Positions 1 through 8,275 of a DNA stretch of 64,000 bases are shown here, piece by piece. The position numbers were made by a program, and so were the translations under genes. The stretch is taken from positions 1 to 64,000 of the forward strand of contig CANPVP010000003.1 of assembly GCA_947581825.1 (NCBI GenBank), read 5' to 3'. Each line of letters opens with the position of its first letter. Within the stretch, counting starts at the first letter, position 1. A model generated the notes under the pieces. It saw only the letters and a list, made by a program, of their open reading frames with translations. It did no database searches and was not told the origin of the DNA. The DNA is from an uncultured Clostridia bacterium. GTDB lineage: Bacteria > Bacillota > Clostridia > TANB77 > CAG-508.

Positions 1-1
1 A

Positions 2-625
2 AAAGAAGAGTCAAAAGAAGAAGTAAAAGAAGAGTCAAAAGAAGAAGTAAAAGAAGAGTCAAAAGAAGAAGTAAAAGAAGAGCCAAAGGAAGAAACAAAA
101 GAAGAAGTAAAAGAAGAACAAAAAGAAGAGCCAAAAGAAGAATCAAAAGAAGAAATAAAAGATAAAAATAAGACAACAAAACCAAAGAACAATACAACAG
201 GAAAAAGTACAACTTTATCAAAAAATAATATAACTAAAACAAAAAATAACACAATAGGAGACAATGCAATAGCATACAAAAATAATACAACTAAACCAAA
301 GAATAACACAACTGGAAATAGTGCAACAGATTCAAATAAAAACAAAACCAATAAAGATAATACATCAGAAGATGAATATGGAATGGTATTAGGAGCCTCA
401 AGGGAGAAAAACAATACATCAAAAAACAATACAACCCAAAATAGTAAATCAAAAAATAATACATTAAAAAACAAAACAGATAAAACAACTGCAAATGGAA
501 AATTACCACAAACAGGAGATGAATTTAGCCAAAAGATTGTTTTAGCAGTTGTAATGATAACTTTAGTAGTTGCCTTTGGAGTAAAATATATTAAGCATAA
601 AAATGAACTAGATGCAAATAAATAA
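2..625 (+). CDS. LPxTG cell-wall-anchored surface protein, 5' partial
   Basis: Only the C-terminal part lies in the window; the frame is open from base 2. It begins with about a dozen KEES/KEEV-type tetrapeptides (bases 2-165), continues through an Asn/Thr/Lys-rich stalk with repeated KNNTT and PKNNTT blocks, and ends with a sorting signal: LPQTGD, one hydrophobic segment (KIVLAVVMITLVVAFGV), then a short tail with basic residues. This is the layout of a sortase-anchored, surface-exposed protein; the repeats probably span the wall. The last about 45 residues are nearly identical to those of the next gene (ends 2289), so the two are tandem paralogues. The N-terminal functional domain is outside the window and the function is unknown. 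A hairpin terminator follows at 636. Confidence 0.8.
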   Translation, partial: KEESKEEVKEESKEEVKEESKEEVKEEPKEETKEEVKEEQKEEPKEESKEEIKDKNKTTKPKNNTTGKSTTLSKNNITKTKNNTIGDNAIAYKNNTTKPKNNTTGNSATDSNKNKTNKDNTSEDEYGMVLGASREKNNTSKNNTTQNSKSKNNTLKNKTDKTTANGKLPQTGDEFSQKIVLAVVMITLVVAFGVKYIKHKNELDANK

Positions 626-635
626 AAAATAGAAA

Positions 636-662
636 GGACGAGCATAACTCGTCCTAATTTTA
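636..662 (+). terminator. Intrinsic terminator
   Basis: GGACGAG (636-642) pairs with CTCGTCC (648-654) across a 5-nt loop and is followed by TAATTTTA. It lies 11 nt after the stop of the partial surface protein. A closely related hairpin follows the paralogue at 2301. Confidence 0.7.
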
Positions 663-777
663 TAGTAAGAAAAATGTAACAAAAAAGTCATTATTTAAAT
701 AGGATAAAATGTTGACAAAAAAAATCGCTATTGGTAGAATAAAATATGAAATATACCAAAGAAGGGAATATAAAATT

Positions 778-2289
778 ATGAATGGTAGTGGAAAAACAGT
801 AAAATTATCTATTATGTTGATTTTGATGATAGCATTAATGTTTTCAACAGCATTTATGATGATAATAAAAGCAACAGAAGATAAGGAAGATGCAAAAAAT
901 GCAAAATATGATGGAGATTATACAATAGAATATTTAATAAGGCATTTCAATTTAGTTACTCTTAAAGATGTTTCTCAAGCAGAACATATTGTTGGTCCAG
1001 TTCTAATAGGTGGAGATGTAAAAGATAAACTATATCATTCACAAGTAACTGGAAATATAAGTTCATATATTAAAGGAAAAATAGAACCAGGAGGAAATGT
1101 TGAAAATAAAAATGATCCTAAACCAACACTATATTTAGGAACTAAAAGTGGAGCGGAAATTTTGGAATATGGTGGCGTGAATGTTGGAAATCAGTGGTAT
1201 ACTGGAAGCCCAACAGTACTTACAGACAATTATCTTGATTTTGATGTCTTATTTAGTAATATAAAAAGTCAGTCTAAAAACTTATCTTCTTCTGGGAAAA
1301 CAGTAAAGCCAAAAGATGGAAAAGTTGAAATAAGTATAGGTGATAAAGTAATAATAGATGAATTTGATAAAGTAAAAGAGATAAATATTAAGGGAGATAA
1401 AAGCAGTAATAACTTGACTTTAATAAATGTAAAAAAATCTGGAAAAGTCAATATGCCAACAGTCACAATTAATGGTAATCAAGTAAGTACACAAGACTCA
1501 GATGCTACAGGAAATGCGATTGTTTGGAATATACCTAATGCAACATCAGTTCAAATGGCAAGTAGTCCATCTATAGGACATATAGTTGCACCTAGTGCAA
1601 ATGTATCTACAGGAGATACTAATTATGCTGGATGCATGATAGCTAATAGTTTAACAGGACACATAGAAGGACATTCCTGGGCTTATAATGGTACAGCATT
1701 ACCTATAAAAAAAGTACCACAAGAGAAACCAAAGCCACAGGAAAAACCAAAAGATAATACTACAGCAAATAATACAACAAGTTCAAAGAATAATACAACA
1801 GGAAATAGTACAACAGCATCAAAAAACAATACAACAAAGCCAAAGAACAATACAACAGGAAATAGTACAACAGCATCAAAAAACAATACAACAAAGCCAA
1901 AGAACAATACAACAGGAAATAGTGCAACAGCTTCAAAAAGCAATACAACTAAACCAAAGAACAATACAACAGGAAACAGTATAACAGCTTCAAAGAACAA
2001 CACAACCCAAAATAATACAACAAAGAATAATGTAGCAGTTGCAAGTAAAAACAAAACCAATAAAACTAACACATCAAAAGGTGAAGATGGAATGGTATTA
2101 GGTGCAGAATGGGAGAAAAACAACACATCAAAAAATAAAAAAGATAAAACAACTGCAGATGGAAAATTACCACAAACAGGAGATGAATTTAGTCAAAAGA
2201 TTGTTTTAGGAGTTGTAATGATAGCTTTAGTAGTTGTTTTTGGAGTGAAATATATAAAACATAAAAATGAACTTGATGCAAATAAATAA
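778..2289 (+). CDS. LPxTG surface protein, choice-of-anchor A-like domain with Asn/Thr stalk
   Basis: A secreted, wall-anchored protein of about 503 aa. I chose ATG 778 because GAAGGGA lies 10 nt upstream and the hydrophobic signal segment (LSIMLILMIALMFSTAF) then starts near residue 11. An in-frame ATG at 709 would add 23 residues but has only AGGA 4 nt upstream. The body (about residues 40-310) resembles choice-of-anchor A family ectodomains (VGPVLIGGDV, YLDFDVLF, GHIVAPSANV, GCMIANSLTGHIEGHSWAYN). It is followed by a Pro/Lys linker and an about 130-residue stalk of NNTT/KNNTTKPK repeats. The C-terminus is LPQTGD, a hydrophobic helix and KYIKHKNELDANK. It is a tandem paralogue of the partial gene before it. 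Probably an adhesin or surface-coating protein; the ligand is unknown. Confidence 0.75.
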   Translation: MNGSGKTVKLSIMLILMIALMFSTAFMMIIKATEDKEDAKNAKYDGDYTIEYLIRHFNLVTLKDVSQAEHIVGPVLIGGDVKDKLYHSQVTGNISSYIKGKIEPGGNVENKNDPKPTLYLGTKSGAEILEYGGVNVGNQWYTGSPTVLTDNYLDFDVLFSNIKSQSKNLSSSGKTVKPKDGKVEISIGDKVIIDEFDKVKEINIKGDKSSNNLTLINVKKSGKVNMPTVTINGNQVSTQDSDATGNAIVWNIPNATSVQMASSPSIGHIVAPSANVSTGDTNYAGCMIANSLTGHIEGHSWAYNGTALPIKKVPQEKPKPQEKPKDNTTANNTTSSKNNTTGNSTTASKNNTTKPKNNTTGNSTTASKNNTTKPKNNTTGNSATASKSNTTKPKNNTTGNSITASKNNTTQNNTTKNNVAVASKNKTNKTNTSKGEDGMVLGAEWEKNNTSKNKKDKTTADGKLPQTGDEFSQKIVLGVVMIALVVVFGVKYIKHKNELDANK

Positions 2290-2300
2290 AAAATAGAAAG

Positions 2301-2322
2301 GACGAGCAAAGCTCGTCTTTTA
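2301..2322 (+). terminator. Intrinsic terminator
   Basis: GACGAGC (2301-2307), loop AAA, GCTCGTC (2311-2317), then TTTTAT. Nearly the same stem as the terminator at 636, which supports duplication of gene plus terminator. Confidence 0.75.
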
Positions 2323-2346
2323 TGTTACATAATATTATTAAAACTA

Positions 2347-2375
2347 TTGATTTTTTGTAATAATTTTTATATAAT
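2347..2375 (+). promoter_or_regulatory. Sigma-A-type promoter
   Basis: TTGATT (2347-2352), 17-nt spacer, TATAAT (2370-2375), upstream of the dockerin protein at 2411. Confidence 0.6.
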
Positions 2376-2410
2376 ATATTGCGATTAAAAATAATTAGGG
2401 GGAATTTTAA

Positions 2411-3766
2411 ATGGTAAAAAAAATAAGAATAGCTATTTTTGCAACATTAGTATCTTTAATGCTAGTTTTCATACCAGCAAAAGTTAATGCTACATCAGAA
2501 GTAGGAAGTAGCACAAAAAATCCAGTTAGTGTATCTTTTAATAAAGAATACTCAAAAACATGGGACAGTAGTTATTATACTCAAAAGCCTTACTATAATA
2601 AAATTAATGTTACAAAAAAAGGAATATTAAAAATGACTTTTTCAAAATTTACTAAAAAAAATAGTGTTTATGAATATGTACCTTTGAATATTGTAGTAAG
2701 TGATAAAAATGACAAAGTTATTTGGGATACATCATCATTGAAACAAGCAGATGATAAAAATTCTAAAGAGTTTGTGTATTATGTTGGATTAAATGCAGGT
2801 ACATATTATGTAAAATTTAATCCAGCTCATTCTGTCGGAGATGCTGATGCAACAACAAAATATAAATTCACATTTACTGCTGAAAATAATATCGAAGTAG
2901 AACCAAATGAGAAAAAAGAAAATGCTACAGGAATATCTTTAAATAAAATGTATAGAGGATTTTTCGGATATGAGTATGGAACTGTTGGAGAATATGATTT
3001 TTATAAGGTAAAATTAACTAAAAATAAAAAGTACAGAATATTTATGGATAATAAAAATATATTTGATACAACAGTATTAATCGAGTTATATGATGCAAAA
3101 GGAAAGGATAATAGTATTACTTTTAGATTTAAAGAAAATAATAATGGAATGAATGTTTATGAATTTACTGCAGAAAATACAGGAGATTATTATATCAAAT
3201 TATGGAATTATCATGGCTTACAAATGGAGTATAAAATAGGTGTATATGATAGTAGTGCAAAAGCTCCAACTAGCAGTGTAAAAGAACCTACTAACAATAA
3301 ATCAACAGATAAGATAGTATTTAGTGATAATTATATAAAAGCAGGTAAGTCAATTACAATAATGCAAGATGCTGGTGGAAAATCAGTTGCATCTATAAAT
3401 TTAGTTGCAAATACAGTTAAAAATGCTATTGAAAAGAAATTTACAGGAACTAAAGTTTCATCTAGACTAAAAGATAATGTAGGGACAGGAACAGTTGTAA
3501 GTTTAGCAAATGGACAAAAAATAACAGTTATATATAAAGGTGATGTAAATGGAGATGGAAAAGTATCAATAACAGATGCAGCTATAATGGTAAGAGCTTC
3601 TAATGGCAAGGTAAAATTAGATTCAGCAAAAGAAAAAGCAGGTGATATTGGAGGTGTACCTAATAAGGTTAATGCATCAGATGCTGCTGTAGTTGTAAGA
3701 TTACTTAATGGTGGAAAAAATGCAACTAAAGCTTTCAACAAAATGTTAGAATTTATGCCAAAATAA
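2411..3766 (+). CDS. Secreted protein with PPC-like domains and C-terminal dockerin
   Basis: A 451-aa protein starting at an ATG behind AGGGGGA. Residues 1-28 are a Sec signal peptide (FATLVSLMLVFIPAKVNA). Residues about 35-150 and 160-278 look like two beta-sandwich domains of the bacterial pre-peptidase C-terminal (PPC) type (EPNE start, YDFYKVKL, GDYYIKLWN). After a Ser/Thr linker comes a conserved about 65-residue module (SITIMQDAGGKSV to KITVIYKGD), then a dockerin-like pair of calcium-loop repeats from about residue 377 (GDVNGDGKVSITDAA and AGDIGGVPNKVNASDAA). The same module plus dockerin ends the protein at 29718-31316. No catalytic domain is visible. Dockerins normally bind cohesins, and no cohesin is recognisable in this window. 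The partner and function are unknown. Confidence 0.75.
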   Translation: MVKKIRIAIFATLVSLMLVFIPAKVNATSEVGSSTKNPVSVSFNKEYSKTWDSSYYTQKPYYNKINVTKKGILKMTFSKFTKKNSVYEYVPLNIVVSDKNDKVIWDTSSLKQADDKNSKEFVYYVGLNAGTYYVKFNPAHSVGDADATTKYKFTFTAENNIEVEPNEKKENATGISLNKMYRGFFGYEYGTVGEYDFYKVKLTKNKKYRIFMDNKNIFDTTVLIELYDAKGKDNSITFRFKENNNGMNVYEFTAENTGDYYIKLWNYHGLQMEYKIGVYDSSAKAPTSSVKEPTNNKSTDKIVFSDNYIKAGKSITIMQDAGGKSVASINLVANTVKNAIEKKFTGTKVSSRLKDNVGTGTVVSLANGQKITVIYKGDVNGDGKVSITDAAIMVRASNGKVKLDSAKEKAGDIGGVPNKVNASDAAVVVRLLNGGKNATKAFNKMLEFMPK

Positions 3767-3809
3767 TAGTATCAATTTGATGACTATGGCATACTCATTA
3801 GGAAATTTG

Positions 3810-3839
3810 TTGACAAAATTTATTGTTCTATAGTATAAT
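3810..3839 (+). promoter_or_regulatory. Strong sigma-A-type promoter for candidate small RNA
   Basis: Consensus TTGACA (3810-3815), 18-nt spacer and consensus TATAAT (3834-3839). No ORF with an SD follows; a terminator lies about 110 nt downstream. Confidence 0.7.
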
Positions 3840-3845
3840 AAATTT

Positions 3846-3962
3846 AGCAATAAGAGAAATAATATTGCATATAATAAAAAAGAGAAAAGAGCGTAAAGCT
3901 CAATTCTCAATATCGTAAGTTTGGGGGTCGCTTTTCGCTGGAGCGACTTCTATTTTTTTTTT
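3846..3962 (+). ncRNA. Candidate small RNA with three hairpins
   Basis: The expected transcript from the promoter at 3810 is about 115 nt. It can form hairpin 1, GCAATA/TATTGC (3847-3868); hairpin 2, GAGAA-AA-GAGC/GCTC-AA-TTCTC (3882-3908) with a symmetric AA/AA internal loop and GTAAA tip; and a terminator hairpin, GTCGCT/AGCGAC (3927-3947), followed by a long T-run (3951-3962). No start codon with an SD is present. I do not recognise it as SRP RNA, 6S RNA, tmRNA or RNase P RNA. A trans-acting sRNA is possible. Confidence 0.5.
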
Positions 3963-4083
3963 GTCTATTCTTATTATGTATTTTAATATCCATATATGAA
4001 AAAATTTGCCTGGTAGTTATAATTAAGTTGATGAAAATAAATAGCTGACAGATTAAAAATATGTGTGAAAAGATACGTAAAAA

Positions 4084-4119
4084 TTAATGCAATAATTAAT
4101 GCAATAGATAATGCAATAG
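4084..4119. repeat. Three tandem 12-nt repeats
   Basis: TTAATGCAATAA, TTAATGCAATAG and ATAATGCAATAG lie head to tail. No function is evident. Confidence 0.6.
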
Positions 4120-4172
4120 GTAAAAAAGGTTCTGATTGTTAAGAAAAGTTTTAAAATAGCAGAGTTATTTGG

Positions 4173-4378
4173 AAAAAAAGATTCGAATGCCCCAAGGGCA
4201 CTTCTTCGCTTCGCTCAGGGCGCCGCGAGCCTTCGGCCGCTAGTTTTGCTTACTAGGGAGTACAGCAAAAATATAAAATAACTTAAAATGAAAAAAAGAT
4301 TCGAATGCCCCAAGGGCACTTCTTCGCTCCGCTCAGGGCGCCGCGAACCTTCGGCCACTAGCTCTGCTTACTAGGGAG
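4173..4378. repeat. Two tandem copies of a GC-rich 88-nt element
   Basis: Copy 1 is 4173-4260 and copy 2 is 4291-4378, with a 30-nt AT-rich spacer (period 118). Each starts with A7 and GATTCGAATGCCCC, and contains the hairpin GCCC/GGGC, the segment CAGGGCGCCGCG, a TTCG-capped arm and CTAG..CTAG before GGGAG. The copies differ at a handful of positions. The GC-rich content contrasts sharply with the surroundings. On the minus strand each unit ends in a T7 run. It lies directly downstream of the minus-strand tRNAs. I do not recognise the family. Confidence 0.75.
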
Positions 4379-4391
4379 CTCTTTCAAAAAT

Positions 4392-4426
4392 AAAAAACGA
4401 TAACTTATGTTATCGTTTTTTATTTT
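4392..4426 (-). terminator. Bidirectional hairpin ending the tRNA operon
   Basis: AAAAAACGATAAC/GTTATCGTTTTTT palindrome immediately 3' of tRNA-Gln on the minus strand. Confidence 0.75.
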
Positions 4427-4501
4427 TGGCTGGGCTGGCTAGATTCGAACTAGCGCATGCATGAGTCAAAGTCATGTGCCTTACCGCTTGGCTACAGCCC
4501 A
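4427..4501 (-). tRNA. tRNA-Gln (anticodon TTG)
   Basis: Read on the minus strand it begins TGGGCTGTAGCCAAGCGG. The anticodon loop is CTTTGAC (anticodon TTG) on a 4-bp ATGA/TCAT stem, the T-loop TTCGAAT is present, and the acceptor TGGGCTG pairs with CAGCCCA. A discriminator G and an encoded CCA follow. It lies 12 nt after tRNA-His and is probably co-transcribed with it. Confidence 0.95.
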
Positions 4502-4513
4502 ATATATATTAAA

Positions 4514-4591
4514 TGGGGTGGAAGGTGGGATTCGAACCCACGGCCTCTAGTGCCACAAACTAGCGCTCTAACCAACTGCGCTACATCCACC
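4514..4591 (-). tRNA. tRNA-His (anticodon GTG)
   Basis: The minus strand shows the extra G-1 opposite C73 that is diagnostic of tRNA-His. The anticodon stem CTAGT/ACTAG carries loop TTGTGGC (anticodon GTG), the T-arm is GTGGG-TTCGAAT-CCCAC and CCA is encoded. The acceptor GTGGATG/CTTCCAC has a T-T mismatch at pair 6:67, which is unusual but leaves the identity elements intact. Confidence 0.93.
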
Positions 4592-4625
4592 ATATGCACT
4601 AGCACACTATGGCAGTGCAATTAAT

Positions 4626-4654
4626 AGTATAATATTTTTATACCACTTTGTCAA
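4626..4654 (-). promoter_or_regulatory. Promoter of the tRNA-His/tRNA-Gln operon
   Basis: On the minus strand: TTGACA (4654-4649), 17-nt spacer, TATACT (4631-4626), about 35 nt upstream of tRNA-His. Confidence 0.75.
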
Positions 4655-4693
4655 TGCTTTTATTCAGATTTTATAAAAAAATTCCGAAATACC

Positions 4694-4721
4694 TTGCAAA
4701 AATGGAAGAACATGTTATAAT
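4694..4721 (+). promoter_or_regulatory. tig promoter
   Basis: TTGCAA (4694-4699), 16-nt spacer, TATAAT (4716-4721) with an extended -10 TG. Confidence 0.65.
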
Positions 4722-4761
4722 ATAGTAGTTAATTTATTAAGCGTGAAAGGATTGAATAAAT

Positions 4762-6045
4762 ATGAGTATGAAGTTTGAAAAAACAGAAAATGCAAATGAA
4801 TTAAAATTAGAATTTACAATAGAAGCGAAAAAATTTGATGAAGCAATGAAAAAAGTATATGGAAAAACAGCTAAATACTTTTCTATCCCAGGATTTAGAA
4901 AAGGTAAAGCTCCAATGGCTATGATAGAAAAACAATACGGATCAGAAATCTTCTATGAGGATGCTTTTAATGAAGTTTTAGAAGAAGAATATCCAAAAGA
5001 AATAGAAGAAAGCAAATTAGATATAGTAAGTAAACCTTCAATAGAAGTAAAACAAATAGAAAAAGGAAAAGACTTAATTTTTACAGCAATTGTACAAACA
5101 AGACCAGAGGTAAAACTTGGAAAATATAAAGGTATAGAAATAAAAAAAGTAGAGTATAATGTATCTGATGAAGATATTAACCATGAATTAGGTCACATGG
5201 CTGAAAGAAATTCAAGACTAGTAGTTGTTGAAGATAGACCAGTTAAAAAAGATGATATAGCTGTTATAGACTTTGAAGGTTTTGTTGATGGTGTACCTTT
5301 TGAAGGTGGAAAAGCTGAAAATCACGAATTAACTATCGGTAGTGGAACTTTTATACCAGGTTTTGAAGATCAAATTATTGGTATGAAAGTAGATGAAGAA
5401 AGAGATATAAATGTAAAATTCCCTGAAGAATATTTCTCAGAAGAGTTAAAGGGAAAAGATGCAGTGTTCAAAATTAAGTTGCATGAAATAAAGAAAAAAG
5501 AATTACCTGAAATAAATGATGAGTTTGCAAGTGATGTAAGCGAATTTGATACTTTAAAAGAATTAAAGGAAAGTATCAAAGAAAAATTAGAAGAAGAAAA
5601 TACAAGAAAAGCTAAATATGAAACAGAAGATGCTGTAGTAAAAGCTGTTACAGATAAGGTAGAAGTTGATATACCATCAGGAATGATTGAAATAGAAATA
5701 GACAATATGGTAAAAGATATGGAAGCTAGATTACAATATCAAGGACTAAAATTAGATCAATATTTAAAAATGATAAATAAAGATATGGCTGATTTTAGAA
5801 AAGAATGCGAAGAACAAGCTAAAATATCTGTAAAAACTGGTTTGGTTTTAAATGCAATTATAGATGCAGAAAAAATCGAACCTAAAAAAGACGATGTTAA
5901 TAGCAAAATTGCAGAAATGGCAAAAGCTTATGGAAAGAATGAAGATGAATTAAAAGCAAATACACAATTTGTTAAATATATTGAAGAATCTTTACAAAGA
6001 GAAGCTGTAGTTAACTTTTTAGTAGATAATGCTAAAATAAAATAA
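4762..6045 (+). CDS. tig: Trigger factor, ribosome-associated chaperone and prolyl isomerase
   Basis: A 427-aa protein of normal length for the family. The N-terminal ribosome-binding domain carries the signature GFRKGKAP (about residues 46-53). A central FKBP-type isomerase domain (about 155-240; [27 protein letters not shown]) and a helical C-terminal chaperone domain follow. It binds nascent chains at the ribosome exit tunnel in the cytosol. AAAGGA lies 10 nt before ATG 4762; the ATG two codons later is less well spaced. It is followed by clpP and clpX, the usual Firmicute order, which links folding to proteolysis. Confidence 0.96.
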   Translation: MSMKFEKTENANELKLEFTIEAKKFDEAMKKVYGKTAKYFSIPGFRKGKAPMAMIEKQYGSEIFYEDAFNEVLEEEYPKEIEESKLDIVSKPSIEVKQIEKGKDLIFTAIVQTRPEVKLGKYKGIEIKKVEYNVSDEDINHELGHMAERNSRLVVVEDRPVKKDDIAVIDFEGFVDGVPFEGGKAENHELTIGSGTFIPGFEDQIIGMKVDEERDINVKFPEEYFSEELKGKDAVFKIKLHEIKKKELPEINDEFASDVSEFDTLKELKESIKEKLEEENTRKAKYETEDAVVKAVTDKVEVDIPSGMIEIEIDNMVKDMEARLQYQGLKLDQYLKMINKDMADFRKECEEQAKISVKTGLVLNAIIDAEKIEPKKDDVNSKIAEMAKAYGKNEDELKANTQFVKYIEESLQREAVVNFLVDNAKIK

Positions 6046-6083
6046 TTTTAATTATTAAAATTATAATCAAAGGAGGAAGGATT

Positions 6084-6683
6084 ATGTTTGAAAATACATT
6101 AGTACCATACGTTATAGAACAAACTAATAAAGGAGAAAGGTCATACGATATATATTCTAGACTTCTAAAAGATAGAATAATAGTGTTAAGCGAAGATGTA
6201 AATCATGCAACAGCTAGTGTAATTGTTGCACAAATGTTATTCTTAGAGTCAGAAGATCCTGATAAGGAAATATATTTTTATATAAATAGCCCAGGTGGAT
6301 CTATTACTGATGGTATGGCAATATACGATACAATGAATTATATAAAATGTCCTGTTGTTACTATAGCAATTGGATTGGCTGCAAGTATGGGATCATTTCT
6401 TTTAACAGCAGGAGAAAAAGGAAGAAGATATGCTACTCCTAATGCAGAAATATTAATACATCAACCTCTTGTTTCTGGTGGAATATCTGGTCAAGCTACA
6501 GAGATAAAAATTCATTCAGATCATTTGATAAGAACAAGAGAAAAATTAAACAGAATCTTAAGTGAAAAAACCGGAAAACCAATAGAAGAAATAGAGAGAG
6601 ATACAGAAAGAGATAATTGGATGACAGCACAACAAGCTTTGGAATATGGCTTAATAGATGGAATAATGGAGAAAAGAAATTAG
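6084..6683 (+). CDS. clpP: ATP-dependent Clp protease proteolytic subunit
   Basis: A 199-aa serine peptidase subunit that forms the tetradecameric chamber fed by ClpX. The catalytic serine is Ser101 in AASMGSFLL, the histidine is His126 in EILIHQPL, and the aspartate lies in the ERDTERDNW segment. The [13 protein letters not shown] stretch is typical. SD AAGGAGGAAGG precedes the ATG. It follows tig by 38 nt and is probably on the tig transcript. Confidence 0.97.
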   Translation: MFENTLVPYVIEQTNKGERSYDIYSRLLKDRIIVLSEDVNHATASVIVAQMLFLESEDPDKEIYFYINSPGGSITDGMAIYDTMNYIKCPVVTIAIGLAASMGSFLLTAGEKGRRYATPNAEILIHQPLVSGGISGQATEIKIHSDHLIRTREKLNRILSEKTGKPIEEIERDTERDNWMTAQQALEYGLIDGIMEKRN

Positions 6684-6702
6684 TAAAAATATATAAAATA
6701 AA

Positions 6703-6731
6703 TAAAAGGGACAGATATACATCTGCCCCTT
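6703..6731 (+). terminator. Possible weak terminator after clpP
   Basis: AAGGGACAGAT/ATCTGCCCCTT can pair with one internal mismatch, but no clear T-run follows. It may only attenuate read-through into clpX. Confidence 0.35.
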
Positions 6732-6758
6732 GACTAATATAATATATATTGATATAAA
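6730..6758 (+). promoter_or_regulatory. Candidate clpX promoter
   Basis: TTGACT (6730-6735), 17-nt spacer, TATAAA (6753-6758), starting at the end of the hairpin after clpP. Confidence 0.5.
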
Positions 6759-6801
6759 TATATATAATTAAATTTGAATACTAGATAGGAGGCAAAACGA
6801 T

Positions 6802-8115
6802 ATGCCAAAGAAAAATGAAAATATTACTAGAGGTGTTAGGTGTTCTTTTTGTGGAAAATCTCAAGAAAGTGCAAAAAGAATCGTAGCAGGACCCAATGTA
6901 TATATATGTGATGAATGTATAGATTTATGCAAAAATATTGTAGAAAATGAATTTTATGAAGATGAGCAATATGAACCTGAAAAAAATGAACAACTTCCAA
7001 ATCCATCAGAAATAAAAGAAATTTTAGACCAATATGTTATAGGTCAAGATAATGCAAAGAAAACATTAGCAGTTGCTGTTTATAACCATTATAAAAGAAT
7101 AAATAATGAAGATGAAAACAAAAATGATGTGGAGATACAAAAAAGTAATGTTCTATTGTTAGGTCCTACTGGATGTGGAAAAACATTACTAGCTCAAACT
7201 CTAGCTAAAATCTTAAAAGTACCTTTTGCTATAGCAGATGCTACAACACTAACAGAGGCAGGATATGTTGGAGAAGATGTTGAAAATATACTATTAAAAT
7301 TAATACAAGCAGCAGATTATAATATAGAAATGGCAGAAAAAGGAATTATATATATAGATGAAATAGATAAGATTACAAGAAAATCAGAAAATCCATCTAT
7401 TACTAGAGACGTAAGTGGAGAAGGCGTTCAACAATCATTATTAAAAATCATCGAAGGAACAACAGCTTCAGTTCCACCACAAGGAGGAAGAAAACATCCA
7501 CATCAAGAATTTTTACAAATAAATACAGAAAATATATTATTTATATGTGGAGGGGCTTTTGAAGGACTAGATAAGATAATAAATGATAGAATAGGGAAAA
7601 AGACTATTGGATTTGGTGCAAAAATTGAAAGTAAAAAAGAGGTAGATAAATATAAAATATATGAACAATTATTACCTCAAGATTTATTAAAATTTGGACT
7701 TATACCAGAATTTGTAGGAAGACTTCCAATAGTTACTACTCTTAAAGAATTAGACAAGGAAAGCTTAATAAAAATTGTAACAGAACCAAAGAATGCTTTG
7801 GTAAAACAATATAAAAAATTGTTTGAATATGATGATGTAGAGTTGGAGTTTGAACAAGAAGCCCTAGAAGCTATTGTAGAAAAAGCAATAGAAAGAAATA
7901 CGGGAGCAAGAGGATTGAGAGCTATTATAGAAGAAATAATGAGAGATATAATGTTTGATATTCCTTCAAACCCTACAATAGAAAAATGTATAATAACCAA
8001 AGAAACAGTTTTGGATGGAAAAGAACCTAAGATTGTTATAAATGAAGAAAGAAAAAATAAAAATCAAATAAAAAAGCAAAAAGTCCAAACAACAGAAGAA
8101 ACAGAAACAGCATAA
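6802..8115 (+). CDS. clpX: ATP-dependent Clp protease ATP-binding subunit ClpX
   Basis: A 437-aa AAA+ unfoldase that delivers substrates to ClpP. The N-terminal C4 zinc-binding domain (CSFCGKSQ and CDECIDLC, residues about 14-40) is followed by the AAA+ core with Walker A GPTGCGKT (about 121-128) and Walker [11 protein letters not shown], then a sensor-2 segment GARGLRAI. The C-terminus is a Lys/Thr/Glu-rich tail. SD AGGAGG lies 7-8 nt before the ATG. It sits immediately downstream of clpP, so both partners are encoded together. Confidence 0.97.
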   Translation: MPKKNENITRGVRCSFCGKSQESAKRIVAGPNVYICDECIDLCKNIVENEFYEDEQYEPEKNEQLPNPSEIKEILDQYVIGQDNAKKTLAVAVYNHYKRINNEDENKNDVEIQKSNVLLLGPTGCGKTLLAQTLAKILKVPFAIADATTLTEAGYVGEDVENILLKLIQAADYNIEMAEKGIIYIDEIDKITRKSENPSITRDVSGEGVQQSLLKIIEGTTASVPPQGGRKHPHQEFLQINTENILFICGGAFEGLDKIINDRIGKKTIGFGAKIESKKEVDKYKIYEQLLPQDLLKFGLIPEFVGRLPIVTTLKELDKESLIKIVTEPKNALVKQYKKLFEYDDVELEFEQEALEAIVEKAIERNTGARGLRAIIEEIMRDIMFDIPSNPTIEKCIITKETVLDGKEPKIVINEERKNKNQIKKQKVQTTEETETA

Positions 8116-8123
8116 AATTTTTG

Positions 8124-8152
8124 AAAAAGTATTGCAATTGCAATACTTTTTT
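8124..8152 (+). terminator. clpX terminator overlapping the rpsB promoter
   Basis: Near-perfect palindrome AAAAAGTATTGCAA/TTGCAATACTTTTTT just after the clpX stop. Its centre supplies the -35 hexamer of the next promoter. Confidence 0.75.
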
Positions 8153-8160
8153 GCTATAAT
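8132..8160 (+). promoter_or_regulatory. rpsB promoter
   Basis: TTGCAA (8132-8137), 17-nt spacer, TATAAT (8155-8160). The -35 is embedded in the preceding terminator stem. The leader to rpsB is about 110 nt, long enough for leader control, but I could not assign a known S2 leader structure. Confidence 0.65.
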
Positions 8161-8275
8161 ATAACCTGTTGAAAAATACACACATAAGTTTAGCTTTTAA
8201 TCTAGTGCTTAAAATTTAAGTGATTATAGGTGTTTGAAGACTTATGGAGGTAAAAACAAAAAGGAGGAATTTAAG

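Larger units (their letters stand above)
3767..4426. other. Gene-poor intergenic region
   Basis: No convincing coding frame lies between the dockerin gene and the tRNA pair. The stretch holds a promoter plus three-hairpin transcript (3810-3962), three 12-nt repeats (4084-4119), two copies of a GC-rich 88-nt element (4173-4378) and a bidirectional hairpin (4392-4426). Confidence 0.7.

Noticed and set aside
1683..2126. Long minus-strand frames through the NNTT region as genes
   Set aside because: They are antisense shadows of the Asn/Thr repeats, have no SD and would encode low-complexity Leu/Val/Phe strings.
3846..3962. Small RNA as 6S, SRP or tmRNA
   Set aside because: No SRP-type GGAAG/GCAG tetraloop region, no tRNA-like ends, and too short for 6S with its large central bubble.
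4173..4378. GATTCGAATGCCCC repeats as tRNA genes or tRNA fragments
   Set aside because: They resemble a T-loop by chance (GATTCGAATC is a palindrome); no acceptor, D-arm or anticodon arm can be drawn around either copy.
8234..8275. Upstream ATG 8234 as the start of rpsB
   Set aside because: The extra 14 residues are unlike S2, and the strong AAGGAGG precedes ATG 8276.
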